Source: a virus. From it: DNA of 32,929 bases. The notes below the pieces were generated by a model, which was given only the letters and a program-made list of their open reading frames with translations, did no database searches and was not told the DNA's origin. The stretch covers positions 1-32,929 of the IMG/VR virus record IMGVR_UViG_3300035698_023555; one strand, 5' to 3'. The position numbers were made by a program, and so were the translations under genes. Below, one piece after another: positions 1 through 11,400 of the stretch (positions are counted from its first letter, which is position 1; each line of letters opens with the position of its first letter).

Positions 1-66
1 AAAGTGAAAAGACCAGCTTTACCACTGTTATTAGCATTACCACTGGTGAGAACATCACATCAGTAA
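1..66 (-). repeat. DGR template repeat (TR), truncated by window edge
   Basis: This non-coding stretch lies just downstream of the adhesin gene and aligns without gaps to that gene's 3' end at an offset of 163 bases. Positions 1-55 match 164-218 except at 5, 19, 26, 29, 37, 38, 44 and 47. On the coding (minus) strand every one of these is an A in this copy and a non-A in the gene (A to G four times, A to T four times). None of the 41 non-A positions differs. This is the signature of adenine-specific mutagenic retrohoming from a TR to a VR. Positions 56-66 still align but include three non-A differences (56, 59, 63), so the 5' edge of the TR is probably near 55. The copy runs off the window at base 1, so its 3' end is not visible. 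Read in the VR frame it shows AAT, AAC and AGT codons, as usual in TRs. Confidence 0.9.
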
Positions 67-102
67 CATAAGACCCAAATATATCATATCATTCTTTAAT
101 GT

Positions 103-1371
103 TTAAAAGCATAGCCGAGCGCCGATAGTCGGATAAACGCTAGACCAAGGACCAGAAACATCCAAAGCGAAAAGACCAGCTATACCACCGTAATTAGCAA
201 AACCACCGGCGAGAACATAACGCCAATAATCACGCGTACTCTCACTATATTGTCAATAGTAATCAGAAATTAAATCTGAAGCACCACTAGCAGATGGAAT
301 AAACCCAACAGCATTTACTATGTCTCCAATATAACTTCCACTTGGTCCAATAAGAGGAGCATCACACAAATAAGTCATACTTCCAGATTGACTATCTTCA
401 AAATCGTTAATATTGTTTGATACATATACTGGTTGTGGAGCAGCTACTCCCGTTCATGTACCATCTCAAGCTATTCCATCTATAAACTTTCACACATTAC
501 CATATAAATTTTCTATTCCTCTATATGACATATAACTATTATTTTGATATCCTGTAGAATTATCTGCATTAGTAAAATTACCATCATTAACAGAGTTTCC
601 AGTAATACCTATATACCCCCCTACATTATAGGCTGATCACCCACCACTACCACTATCAGATGTAGTAGTTCTACCATTTCCAATTTTATCTTGTGAATCA
701 AAGTCTGCATATTCTATTAAATATAATAATTGTATAGCAGAACGTAAATAATAATCTTCTTGTCTTCACTTAGCGTTTCCCGTATTACGATTAGATGCAA
801 ATAGTCTAAAATGATTCCTTTGTGCATTTGTCAGCTTTGGTCCTGATGGAGTTTCTCCAGTCATATCCCGTTCTGTAGCTGGATAAGAGCCAGAAATAGA
901 ATATAATTTTCCAATTCCAGTATCATTATTATCGACATATCCTTCGAAGGCCCCATAATATCGATATTCCACTTCCGTTTCATCCTTTATAAAGGCTGGG
1001 TGTAAAGTATATCCCGTTAGATTTGCTAACGATACATAATAAGAGCGATCATCCGATGTATAGCTACTGCTATAATAAAATTTTGGTATTTCTACCATAA
1101 TTTGACCATCGGTTCCCGATAAATCACTAGCATCTCCATTTGCTTTATAAGCAGAATTAGAAGCAGATAAATAATAGTTAACGGTTCCATCATCGTTTAA
1201 TACACATCTTTTCATCTCACGTTGAATCGGCAATAATGCATCTGGAACCGCATCTCCTGCAGCATAATTAGAGACCGCACCTGATCTTGTGTAAGAATTG
1301 GTAGATTTGTTTCAAGATACTCCGTAGCTAGTTCAACTTAATTCATGTAATCCACTGTGTCCTATTTTCAT
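103..1371 (-). CDS. DGR-diversified tail adhesin (C-type lectin/FGE-like C-terminus), 422 aa
   Basis: Predicted receptor-binding virion protein. The ATG follows a good ribosome site (GAGGAATAAAAAATT) and the stop is TAA. Eight of ten Trp codons are TGA and two are TGG. The central part carries motifs I associate with gut-phage tail proteins of this type: TGYTLHPAFI near residue 125, then AIQLLYLIEYADFDSQ in the 210-230 region. The latter is preceded by NAKWRQED, in which the W is TGA. The C-terminal third has ENLYGNVWKFIDG, close to the GNVWEWV motif of the formylglycine-generating-enzyme/sulfatase-modifying fold, a subtype of the C-type-lectin fold used by DGR targets. The last ~40 residues are the variable repeat. 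It is the distal gene of the fibre operon and the template repeat follows directly, so the family and the DGR assignment support each other. The ligand is unknown; a cell-surface polysaccharide or protein is the usual target. Confidence 0.9.
106..225 (-). repeat. DGR variable repeat (VR) at the 3' end of the adhesin gene
   Basis: The segment 164-218 is the demonstrable partner of the template repeat. The remainder, down to the stop codon, is inferred to belong to the VR because the matching part of the TR is cut off by the window. It encodes roughly residues 385-421 of the adhesin, including GGFANYGGIAGLFALD and ending IGARLCF, the layout usual for C-type-lectin-fold DGR targets. Codons opposite template A are the diversified ones: ACC to GCC, AGT to GGT (twice), AAT to TTT, AAC to TAC, AAA to ATA and ACT to GCT. 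The G+C-rich stretch just before the stop (about 108-125) is where an initiation-of-mutagenic-homology element would be expected. That last point is inference. Confidence 0.85.
118..141. other. Interrupted inverted repeat near the VR 3' end
   Basis: On the plus strand AGCG (118-121) and CCGA (122-125) can pair with TCGG (129-132) and CGCT (138-141). This leaves a TAG loop and a five-base ATAAA bulge, giving an 8-bp interrupted hairpin. DNA hairpins or cruciforms at the 3' side of VRs aid target recognition in the Bordetella phage BPP-1 DGR. The position here, inside the last codons of the adhesin, is compatible with such a role, but the structure is short and could be chance. Confidence 0.35.
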
Positions 1372-1392
1372 AATTTTTTATTCCTCTTCATG

Positions 1393-3543
1393 TTAAAATT
1401 GTTCAAAATTTTTTATTGAATCATAAATTCTAATTTCTGATATGCTTCCAGAATATCCATCGTTAAACGATACTGATCCTGTATTGTCGATGTGATTAAT
1501 ACTAGTAATATTTAATGAACTAGAATTCCATACATTACTACTTTTATTATAAAAATTACAATCATAAGAACCACTATCTCAAGTTAATACAAATACATTT
1601 TCTATATTATTAGTTAATGTCGTTCACAATCGATTGAGACTACTAGAATCAGGATTCACAGTAGCAGCTAATTCATAATTACCACCCTTATATAATATAT
1701 CAACTCCAATACTAACGTCTCCATTAATATAAAGTAATCCCATATCGCCAGAAGATGTTTGTGGCGTATACGTTGCCACAATTGTCCATGATGATGTCAT
1801 AGCATAATTATCAGTAATATAAGTATCATCCATTAATTTAAGACTACTGCTCGCATCAAAAACTAAAGTACTACTACTCATAATTACACTACCAGTATGT
1901 GGATATAAATTATGTCAATTTTCAGTAGAAACATCCATTCATTCATTAACTGCTTCAGATTGAGTTGCTATATAACCATTACTAAATACTCCAAATTCAC
2001 CGTCATAAGTTACGATAGCTTCTTTTCTATTTAATCATTCTGCTATACTTGCACTTGTAGTTGTATTATCAAAAAACGTAGCTATCGTCGCTATTTCTGC
2101 GTTTGTTCTGTTGCTATTATATGTAATTGCATTTTCAATTGATGCTAGATTTCCAATAGAATTATAATTTTCTTCTGTAAATAATCTTCTTCACACATTT
2201 TCCGCTGAGAATGTAAAAATGGAATCGATATTAAACTCACCTGAAGCTGAAGATATATTCCAATAAGTAGGTGCTTCATTAGTATAATCTTGTTTAGGAC
2301 TATTTATTTCTTTTCTTCAATATTGTGGATAATCTTGTTGATTATTAATTACTGCTTCTTTATTAAAGAGTTGTATTTCATATGGTTTTGTATTTTCGTA
2401 TAGTTGAGTGATTTCGGATGGAGGGAGGACTCTGTTGTAAATACGGACGTTTTTAATGTCACCATCAACACCCCAACTTACATTAGTAGAACTAATAGAT
2501 ATATCAGAATTTGTGGTTATATCTGCATTTGCTGAAGAAATATCTACCGTAGTTGTTTGTTTGACACCATCAATATATCCAGTTACTACCCCATCTCTAT
2601 CAAAGGTTATTGTAAGACCATGCCATAATCCATCCATATAATTATTATTATCAGTAACGTCACCACCAACTTGAGTTCCATCATTATCTTTAATCCCTAT
2701 CTCAATTACATCACTACCTCTATACCAAATAATAAAGGAATTGTTGTTGGCTCAATTGCTATAATAGAATCTACAGTCATTAGTAGTATTAGATGAACGG
2801 AAAGAACACATATATGTAAAATCACCAGTACCAGGGTCTAAAGTAGTAGTCGTTGGAATTTGTATACTACTAGTCACAAACCCAGCACAATACCCATCTA
2901 TTCTACTACCATTATTAGTACCATCATTCGAATTTCCACTTATATCCTTAAATTGAGTTTCTTTTGATAATGGCATATCTAGTACTGCTCCTGGTACATT
3001 TTCATTGTTGTATAGAGCTGTTATTTCTTGGGTAGTTAATGCTCTGTCGTAGATTTTTACGTCGGAGATTGAGCCGTCGAAATAAGTAGTATCTAATAAA
3101 CCTAATCTAAATGCAGAAACATCTACATTTGTTGTAGAAGTTAAAACTACATGACGTCAACCTATTGTAAATGTATCTGTATCAACGCCATCAACATAAC
3201 AATTATCCCAACTAACATAACTTAAAGTCCCACTACTTCCAGAAACACCAACGTTGTCAATTTCTTCTAATATTACTTCTGTAGTAGAATTTGGATTAAT
3301 TCAGAAAGAAAGGGCCCTAGCAATAGTCCCTACATTCCCACAATCTACATAATCACTACTAGTAAAATACGCTCCATGATTACGGACATCAGCACCGTGA
3401 TTTACACCATTGTTATTGTTTCCAGAATAATCACGAATATCATATACACTACTACTATTATACAAAGGCCACCAGCCAACGAGGCCATTTTGGAGACTAT
3501 CAAATGATACGCCGCTTCCTACAGCTATACTATGAGTTGACAT
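1393..3543 (-). CDS. Multi-domain LamG/concanavalin-A-like tail protein, 716 aa
   Basis: Probably a fibre or baseplate decoration protein that binds carbohydrate. It reads continuously only when TGA is Trp; TGA codons occur for example after ARALSF and after QQDYPQY. I see three LamG-like jelly-roll repeats. The first starts at about residue 18 (NGLVGWWPLYNSS, then DYSGNNNNG). The second starts near residue 187 (LDMPLSKETQFKDISGNSNDG). The third starts near residue 550 (STLVFDASSSLKLMDDTYI). The first two end in the typical form DVKIYDRALTTQEITALYNN or DIKNVRIYNRVLPPSEIT, and the protein itself ends with SISEIRIYDSIKNFEQF. The short last strand 'xxVRIYxRxL..EI..LY' is a LamG hallmark. The start codon lies two bases after the stop of the homing endonuclease gene, whose last codons contain its ribosome site (AAGGAG). 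Precise ligand and virion position are unknown. Confidence 0.85.
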
Positions 3544-3545
3544 TA

Positions 3546-4643
3546 TTATTTCTCCTTAAAACTTCTGAACCCTAGTTTCCAACCATTATCTAACCATTCT
3601 TGTGGTTCTTTAACCGTTTTATTTTTCTTCAGTTTTTCATTATATATTCACTTTTTCCCAAAATTTGGATGGTGTCCGATTCTTGTTTTATTTAATTTCC
3701 TGAGAGATTCAGATATATTTTTCTTATGTTCTTTTGATAAAGTTTTTCCTAATTGAGCCTTAGACATCTTTCTCTTGGATTCTTCGAGGTGTTTTTTACC
3801 AAGCATCCCAGCCTTCTTACCGAGGCGAGCCTCAGACATTTTCTTTAATGCTTCCTCTGAATATACTCCAATTTTACCTTTATTTCAAGGAATTCTACCT
3901 CTACTTTTCTCTGACATTTTTCTTCTAGACTCTTCTGTATGATGCTTACCATAAAAAGGATGATCCCTTCCAACAAGTTTTCCCTTTCTCGACTTTGATA
4001 TTCTTTTCTTAGTTTCTTCGGAGAGGTGTCGACCAATTTGTCTTTCGGACATTTCTTTTCTAATCTTTGGATCTGAAAAATACTTTTTGTTAGCTTCTGA
4101 TATTTTCTTTCTTGTCTCTTTGGTTACAATTCTTCCTTTACCGCTTCTAGATATTGCTTTTTTATGTTCTTCTGTTAGTTTTCTACCGGTTAGTGCTACT
4201 CGTATTTTTTCTTTAACTTCTTCAGTTCTATGTTTTCCATATAAGCAATGATTTTTACCACTTCGCTTTGCTATTGTTTCTGGACTATTCTTTTGTCCTT
4301 TACAAGCTTCTGACATTTTTCTTTTATATTCTTCTGTATGTTTTTTGCCTTTTCAATAATTTGCTAACCCTGCTTGTTGTCCACCAGTTATTAAATTATA
4401 CGTATCTGTTCTTTCTATAAATTCTTCATTGACTAATTCTATCTCTTTATCAATCATTTGCTGTATATTATTAAAGTCAAATAATACTTCTTTTTTAAAA
4501 TTATTTCGACCGTATTTCTTTATAGCTTTATTAAGAATGAATCCTGATCCCAAATAACTATCATTAATATTTTCTGTTCTGTGCAATCCAATATATATTT
4601 TATTATTCATTAAATTTGTTGTTTTATATACTAAGTAATGCAT
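3546..4643 (-). CDS. GIY-YIG homing endonuclease with NUMOD3 repeats (SegB-like), 365 aa
   Basis: Free-standing homing endonuclease predicted to cut intron- or gene-less alleles and spread itself. The N-terminus MHYLVYKTTNLMNNKIYIG is the GIY-YIG catalytic start. An ITGG motif near residue 86 closes the nuclease domain. From about residue 97 to 330 there is a run of NUMOD3-type DNA-binding motifs (patterns such as KHTEEYKRKMSEA and HLSEETKKRISKSRKGK). The C-terminus (EWLDNGWKLGFRSF) resembles the end of Seg-type enzymes. Three Trp codons are TGA (NYWKGKK, IPWNKGK, KKWIYN) and two are TGG, so the gene works only in a TGA=Trp genome. Its ATG overlaps the stop of the upstream LamG gene by one base, and its own stop is two bases from the next start. 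It is therefore embedded seamlessly in the fibre operon and probably translationally coupled. Confidence 0.92.
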
Positions 4644-5413
4644 TATATCAAACTCCCTGTCACCAGATAAGCGTTAAACTGACATCGACCGGTAAAGTAT
4701 AAATTATGGCCGTAAACGTCAATCAGATTTGTCTCTGGCGGTATGAGCACTCCATTATCAAGTTGTGTTGGTCATACTAGTGAACTACTTTGATAGCTCC
4801 CAGAATCATTATATCCACTTCAATTATTTAAGTTAGCCGATACATTCTGCGGTATTCAAGTAGGTGTGTTCTCCAAAGATCCACTATTTCTATTACCGGA
4901 TGCATCATGCAAAACCGACCCTGTTGTTTCAGACATAGGAAAATGTATGACTAAATTATCTGTTATTCTTTTGCCTTGGTACAAATCTTCAATTTCGGCA
5001 GCAGTTAGTATATCAGAATAAAATCTCAAGTCAGTAATAGAGCCTGTAAAATAATTAGTTGAAAATCTACCAATATCAATATTAGACGCTGTAATTCCTG
5101 TATTAGTAGTCGTAATTACAAAATGAGATCAAGATGAAGTACCTATTGTCCTTTCACCAAATACTGAATTAATATAATAAGTTGGAGTAGCAATATTTGT
5201 AGCTAACTCTCCAGATGACATTGATATATAACCATCACCGGTATCTAATATGTATTGAGTTAAAGAATCACTTCTAACTCATACTACTATTGATTTAATA
5301 CCTTTATCGACACTATTAATATCAACATAACTATCGCTACCGCTCTGGAATTTTAAACAGTACCCAGATTGTATAGTTCGGTCTGACCCAACTTGTGAAG
5401 TAATTTTACTCAT
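4643..5413 (-). CDS. LamG/concanavalin-A-like tail protein, 256 aa
   Basis: First gene of the distal fibre operon. ATG with ribosome site AGAGGAATAAAATT; stop TAA. In-frame TGA is read as Trp several times (for example SIVVWVRSD, TSSWSHF, NNWSGYN, LVWPTQL). Residues ~15-150 form one LamG-like jelly roll: GYCLKFQSGSDSYVDI at the start and GSITDLRFYSDILTAAEIEDLY at the end, followed by the usual second-domain opening HFPMSETTGSVLHDASGNRN. The C-terminal ~90 residues are not recognised. A lectin-like role in the fibre is inferred from the fold and from its neighbours, a giant fibre upstream and a multi-LamG protein and DGR adhesin downstream. Confidence 0.82.
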
Positions 5414-5426
5414 AATTTTATTCCTC

Positions 5427-5442
5427 TATATTTATAAATATA
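5427..5442 (-). promoter_or_regulatory. AT-rich palindrome upstream of the distal fibre operon (possible late promoter)
   Basis: TATATTTATAAATATA is a perfect 16-bp palindrome 13 bases before the LamG start codon, in the short gap after the giant fibre gene. It contains TATAAATA, identical to the T4 late-promoter box. Similar boxes precede the giant fibre gene and the operon beginning at 27689. Here the box is so close to the ribosome site that a transcript starting 6-8 bases downstream would barely contain it, so an alternative role (operator or processing site) is possible. Confidence 0.4.
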
Positions 5443-5468
5443 TTGAAGTCTATAAATTTAAATGCTTT

Positions 5469-8400
5469 TTATTCCCTAATCTTTTGTAATTTCTTGATGT
5501 CTTTTCTTTCGGCGTGAACCATAAAGAAACAATTTATACTATTTTTACGTTTGAATAACCCATTTACATCTAAATAAATTTTATTATCTTCTATCTTATC
5601 TACATAAATTTGCTGATATGAACCGATGGGTGTTATTTGGACTGAAATAGTCTCTTCATATATTAATCATTTCCACTCATCTGGAAGTTGAATAATTCAA
5701 TCATTTGTTAATCTACCTCTATAAGCTACTATATTTTCTGGTGCCTCAACAGCTCCGTACACGAGTTTTTTATCAGTACCGGGTATATTAACTACGAAAG
5801 ATTTTTGTGTAGCTTCGAGGGATCCGACAATAGAAAGAGTATCAGTATTATTATCTCAATTTAAATTACTATTATTTTCAATTAGTTGACCCGTAGCATC
5901 GGCAAAAGGTATTGAACCCTCGGTTAAATCTAAATCAATACTACCCGAGAAACTATCGGCATATACTATACCTGATGCAGAAATATCACCGGTAACTACT
6001 ACCTTATCTCCGTCTCATGTAAACTCACTACTTCCAGTAATCCCATTAGCACTAGAATAAACAGCGACATAATTATCAATTCCACCAGAACTACTTATAA
6101 AGGTTGCACTTGTATCTCATACTATTGGATTAATTTCATCTGTTTTGAATTGTCCATCACTACCTGATATAAATACTATATTACTCTCACCGCCTATAAT
6201 ATTTGAAGCATATATTTGATCAGAAGCTATAATATCACCACTAGCTGTTATACTAGAATTAACATATAAATCTCCTGTCATTGTATCACCTGATTTAGAT
6301 ACAAATTGAGCAGTAATTTCAGTTTCAGTATAGTATCTACCGTCTAAATCATAGGAACCACTATCGGTTGCATGGCCGTCTGAATCAAAGGTTAATGATT
6401 GAATAATATTACCATCAGATAAATTAATACTAATAGCACCTGCTACATCATGATTGATTACTCCACTGCTCCAAGATAATTTATCACCAGCGATACTACC
6501 ACTAACTGCTACAGTTTTGGCGGTAGTTCCATCATAAGTAAATGCTGTTATTCCATCGCCGTCTGTTAAATCTTCTAAATCAAAGGCTTCTGGATTCAAG
6601 TTTGTTAATCCATTTCCGTCTCCAGCAAAATGACTTGCTGAAACGAAACCAGAAGCTGAAATATTATCACTAGCTGTAATATCGTTAAATGTAACATTAT
6701 TATTAGTTCCTAGAGATTGTACAAAATCATAATCATCTATTAACACGGAACTTGTTGTTTCCTCATTAGTTACTCTAGTACTAAAACTAGCTGAATCTGA
6801 TTGAAGATCATCAATTTCACTTTCATTAGTTGTAAATCTTGTACTTATTGATTGACTAGTAGCTAATATATCAACACTATCAACAGTTCCACCTACATAA
6901 ATATCGTTGGTGACATCTATGTAATCAAATGAACCTGTCCCAGCTCTGACCTCTGATCACATCTTACCATCTGCCCCGAGCTCATAAACATTATTTGCAT
7001 CAGGATATAAACTACCTGTTGCTACAATACTTGCTGTTATTTCTTCTTTAGTTTGTATTTGTAGTATTTTATCGTCGCCTTCAGAAGCACCGGTATATAT
7101 AATTTCCATGTTTCTACCTGGAATAAATATTACATTTTCACCAGGTTCAATTGTTTTTTGTGAATATCCGCTACCACTTAGGTATCATATTGGTTTATTT
7201 GCAAGACTATATAATGAACTAGATTCTGTTGAATATTTCTCTATAGCAGGAGATAATGAAGTTGATATGTTGAGAGCTTCATTAGAAGCTGTAGTATTGG
7301 CATAGTCTTTAGTAGCTATTGACGATGATGATGTAGTTCTCCAAGTTGTATTCGATTCCCAGGAGCCAGTTTTATTAACATATTGTGATTTTTCACTTGA
7401 TCATAAATCTCAAGTCGGTTTATTAGTAACAATTGAGCCTGACGCATCAACACCATATGATATGTCGATAGCTAATGAACTAGATAATGAACTTGTAGCT
7501 GCATTGGTATAATCTTCTCCAGCTTCTTTGATAGAACCAGAGTTAGTGTTAAAGTATAATTCAGCAGCTTCTTTTATTGACCCTGAATTTGTATTAAAAT
7601 ATAATGAGGCTGTTTCATTGGCATAGTCTTTAATCGAACCGGAATTAGTATTAAAGTATAATTCGGCCTCAGCCGAAGCAGTCGTATTAGCATAGTCTTT
7701 TATTGAACCAGAATGATCATTAAAATAAACTGAAGCTGTTTCATTAGCATAAATTTTAGTGGCTATAGAAGATGACGATGTAGTTCTTCAAGTAGTGTTT
7801 AGTTCCCAACTTGCTGATTCAGCAGTCACTTTAATTTCTGTAGTCTCCCAAGAACCTGTTTTATTAACATATTGTGATTTTTCTTCAGATCATAAACTTC
7901 AATCTGAACCACTTATATCAATTAATGAACCGGTATAATTTCCAGCTATAACAGAGGCAGTATTATTAGTTTCAGTCTTATTGTAATAATTACTTTTTTC
8001 ATCATTTCACTCATCCCATTTAGAGCCACTTATATCAATTAATGAACTGGTATAATCACCTGCTATGATTGAAGCTGTGGTTTCGGCATAAGTTTTAGTT
8101 GCAAGGGAACCAGAAGTTTCAAACCATGAAGCTGAAGTTTCAGAACCTTTATCCCATTCAGAACCACTTATGGTAACTAATGAACTGGTATAATCTCCAG
8201 CTATGATTGAAGCAGTAGTTTCGGCATAAGTTTTTGTAGATAAAGACCCAGAAGTTTCAAACCATGAAGCTGAAGTAATTTTCGCAGAACTAGAAATATC
8301 ATTATACTCAACAGTATCGATTATTGCAGAACCAGTAATTGTACCTTCTATAATAAATCCTGGATTAATATGACCGCCTGTTAATAAAATACTAGAAGCA

Positions 8401-11400
8401 GTTACTTCGCCTGTTGGAGTTACTAAAAAATTAGAAGATGATATGAAATAAACACCCTCGCCTTCGTTACTTGTACCATCTATATAAAATTTTGTTCCTT
8501 GTTCTAATTTAGTGCCATTAATATTAAATCCGGCTATTTTACCAGCCGATGCGGTAATCTCACCAGTAGGTCTTACTAGAAATCCAGATGACGAAATAAA
8601 ATAATCGTCAGCAGTATCGTTATTTGTACTGCCAATATAGAATTTATCTGTACTTAACCTATCTGCGGCGAGTGTAAACCCGGCTATTGTTCCACCGGTA
8701 AAATGAACGTTAGAACCACTAATATCGCCGTCTGGAGTTACTTGAAACTTAGAGGAAGAAATAAAATAATCATTTCCCGACTCTTCAGTATTTCCGTCCA
8801 GATAATAATAGTTTCCGGCTTGTAATAATGTGTTTTCTACAGTAAATCCCCCGATATATCCTGAAGAAGCACTGATAAACCCAGATAAATGAACATTAGA
8901 AGCTGTTATATTACCTTCATTACTTACAAAGAAATTACTACTACTTATTTCTCCGTTACCTGTTAATTTTAAGTTAAGGTTTACTATTTCCTTATTAAGA
9001 ATATTTCAATCACCAATATAACCGGCAGAAGCGGAAATTGTTCCATCAAACCAAGCATTAGAAGCAGATACATTACCTGTTGGAGTTACTAAAAAATTAG
9101 AAGATGAAATAAAATAATCATCGGCGGCATCATTATTCGTACTACCTATATAAAAATTATTTGTTTGTAATCTATCTGACTGTATTGTGAATCCTGCGAT
9201 ATGACCAGTTGAAGCAGAAATAGTTCCTGATATATCCACATCAGAAGCAGTTAAATCACCATTTTCTGATACATAAAAATTAGATGATGAAATAACTCCA
9301 GAACCCGATAACATCATATTATTGTTATCAGATTGTAATCTGTCACTAAGTATCTGTCATCCACCAATTCAACCAGCTGAAGCAGTAATACTACCACTTA
9401 TGAATACACCAGAGTCATCAAGTCTGAATCCTGATGAAGATATTGTTAATAAATTATTAGATGCAGATATATAAGCATCAGTATTTCCAACATAGAAATT
9501 GGGTGTAATAAGTTCTACATTTGTTCCGCTGACATAGAAATTTTCAACATTAATGTCAACACTAGAACCACTAATCAAAGCATTGCTTGCTGTGATATTA
9601 CCGTCTGTGATATCGAAACCGCTACCTGAGATGTGGCCACCTGATTGTACCGTAAGAATATCTTTTATATCTAAAGTATACAGTTCACCAGAATTAGCTT
9701 TAATTGAACCACTAAGTATAGCATCTGATGCTGTAATGTTACCACTTACATCAACTTGGAAATTAGACGATGAAATAACATATGGGCCAGCGGGTCTTAG
9801 TTCAAATAGATTAGATGAATCTCTTAAATAACCATCTTCTAACTCTCAGCCAGAAAGAGATCCAGTATTAACATATATAAATGAACCAGATAGCTCACCG
9901 CCTATGTATACTGAACCACTAAAATAAGCATTGGATGCAGTTAGATCACCATCTTCCGACACGTAGAAATTAGAAGAAGATATAACTCCACTACCTGATA
10001 ACATCATATTATTGTTTTGTGATTGTAATCTATCAGAAAGTATTTGCCATTCACCAATATATCCTGCAGAAGCTGTTATTGACCCACTGATAATAATATT
10101 ACCACTAGAGTCTAAACTAAATCCTGATCCAGAAATAACTAAATTATTACTTGAAGCAGAAATATAAGTACTGGTCGAATCACCTATAAAGAAATTAGGT
10201 GCTAAAATTTCTATATTTGAACCACTTATTTTAATATTTGTTCCAGAACCAGATATAAAAGTATTATCATCACCGAAATAGAAATCGTTAGTTTTTGCAT
10301 ATAACCCATTATCATCAAATGTTAATCTCTCTCCAGTTGGGTCTCCTACTAATAAGCTACTTGCCGTAATAGAACCGCTGATATTTGCATTACCTGATGA
10401 ATCAACACTAAAATTAGATGCACTTATTTCAATATTATCATTAATATACGAAATGTATGCCCCAGAAGAACTACCAATTGCAAATTCACCTGAGCCGGAT
10501 AAGTATATTCCGTTATAATTTGTAAACGATTGGGCATCTGCATTATTACCAAGTTTTATCCTTCCATCTTCACCAGAATCTACAACTATTGTAGATGCAC
10601 TTAAATGAAAATTATCTGTTGTTAGGTCTATATCAGAAGCTGTAACTATTAAATTATCGGATTTTATGTAAAGATTTGAACCAGATCACCATAGATATTC
10701 ATCAGGTCCACCAATTTTGAACTCTTCATTATCATATCAATAATTGTCATCAGTAAGTCATAAACCGTCTCTACTACCGTTTACATTCTGCCCTAATTTA
10801 AAATTACCAGCATGTACTATCCCTGTAAACGAACCGGTCCTAGCATAAATACTTCCTTCAAAATAGCCGTTTTTAGTATATAATCCGTTGCGCTTACCAT
10901 CATTATCATATGTGTAAGTTGGACTTAATCCTGATAGATCACCAAGTCTGACTAATAATTCTGTATCATCTACACTACTACCTGTTCTTTCTCAAACATC
11001 TATATATGGTGTATAATCATCACTAGGATCAGCATTCATATGAATATAGCCAGAACCTGATACTCCTAATGAAACTATTACTTGCCCTTCAGATATAACA
11101 GGTATAACCCCATCCATATTTATTCCATCAGTAAACAGTCAAGAATAAAGATCTTCATATTCTGGTGGTGTATTCACCGCTCTATCTAAAGTCAATATAC
11201 TTTCGGATAAATTTACATTTGTTATCTGGGCTATTTCACGTCAAAATCCACTAGCTCCTATTGCTTTCATAACAACAAATTCATCTACCACAAATCCGCC
11301 AGCATTCTCAACAGGAAATAATGATTGAGTAGGATAAATATCACTACCTGTCACAACTGTTGCATTTGAAATAATAACCTGTCCGCCTACAGCACTAATA

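Noticed and set aside
66-102. A terminator between the adhesin stop and the template repeat
   Set aside because: The region is AT-rich with partial symmetry (ATATCATATC), but there is no stable stem followed by a T run on the minus strand.
3845-4036. A second small frame inside the homing endonuclease
   Set aside because: It overlaps the NUMOD3 repeats in another minus-strand frame and has no start signal of its own.
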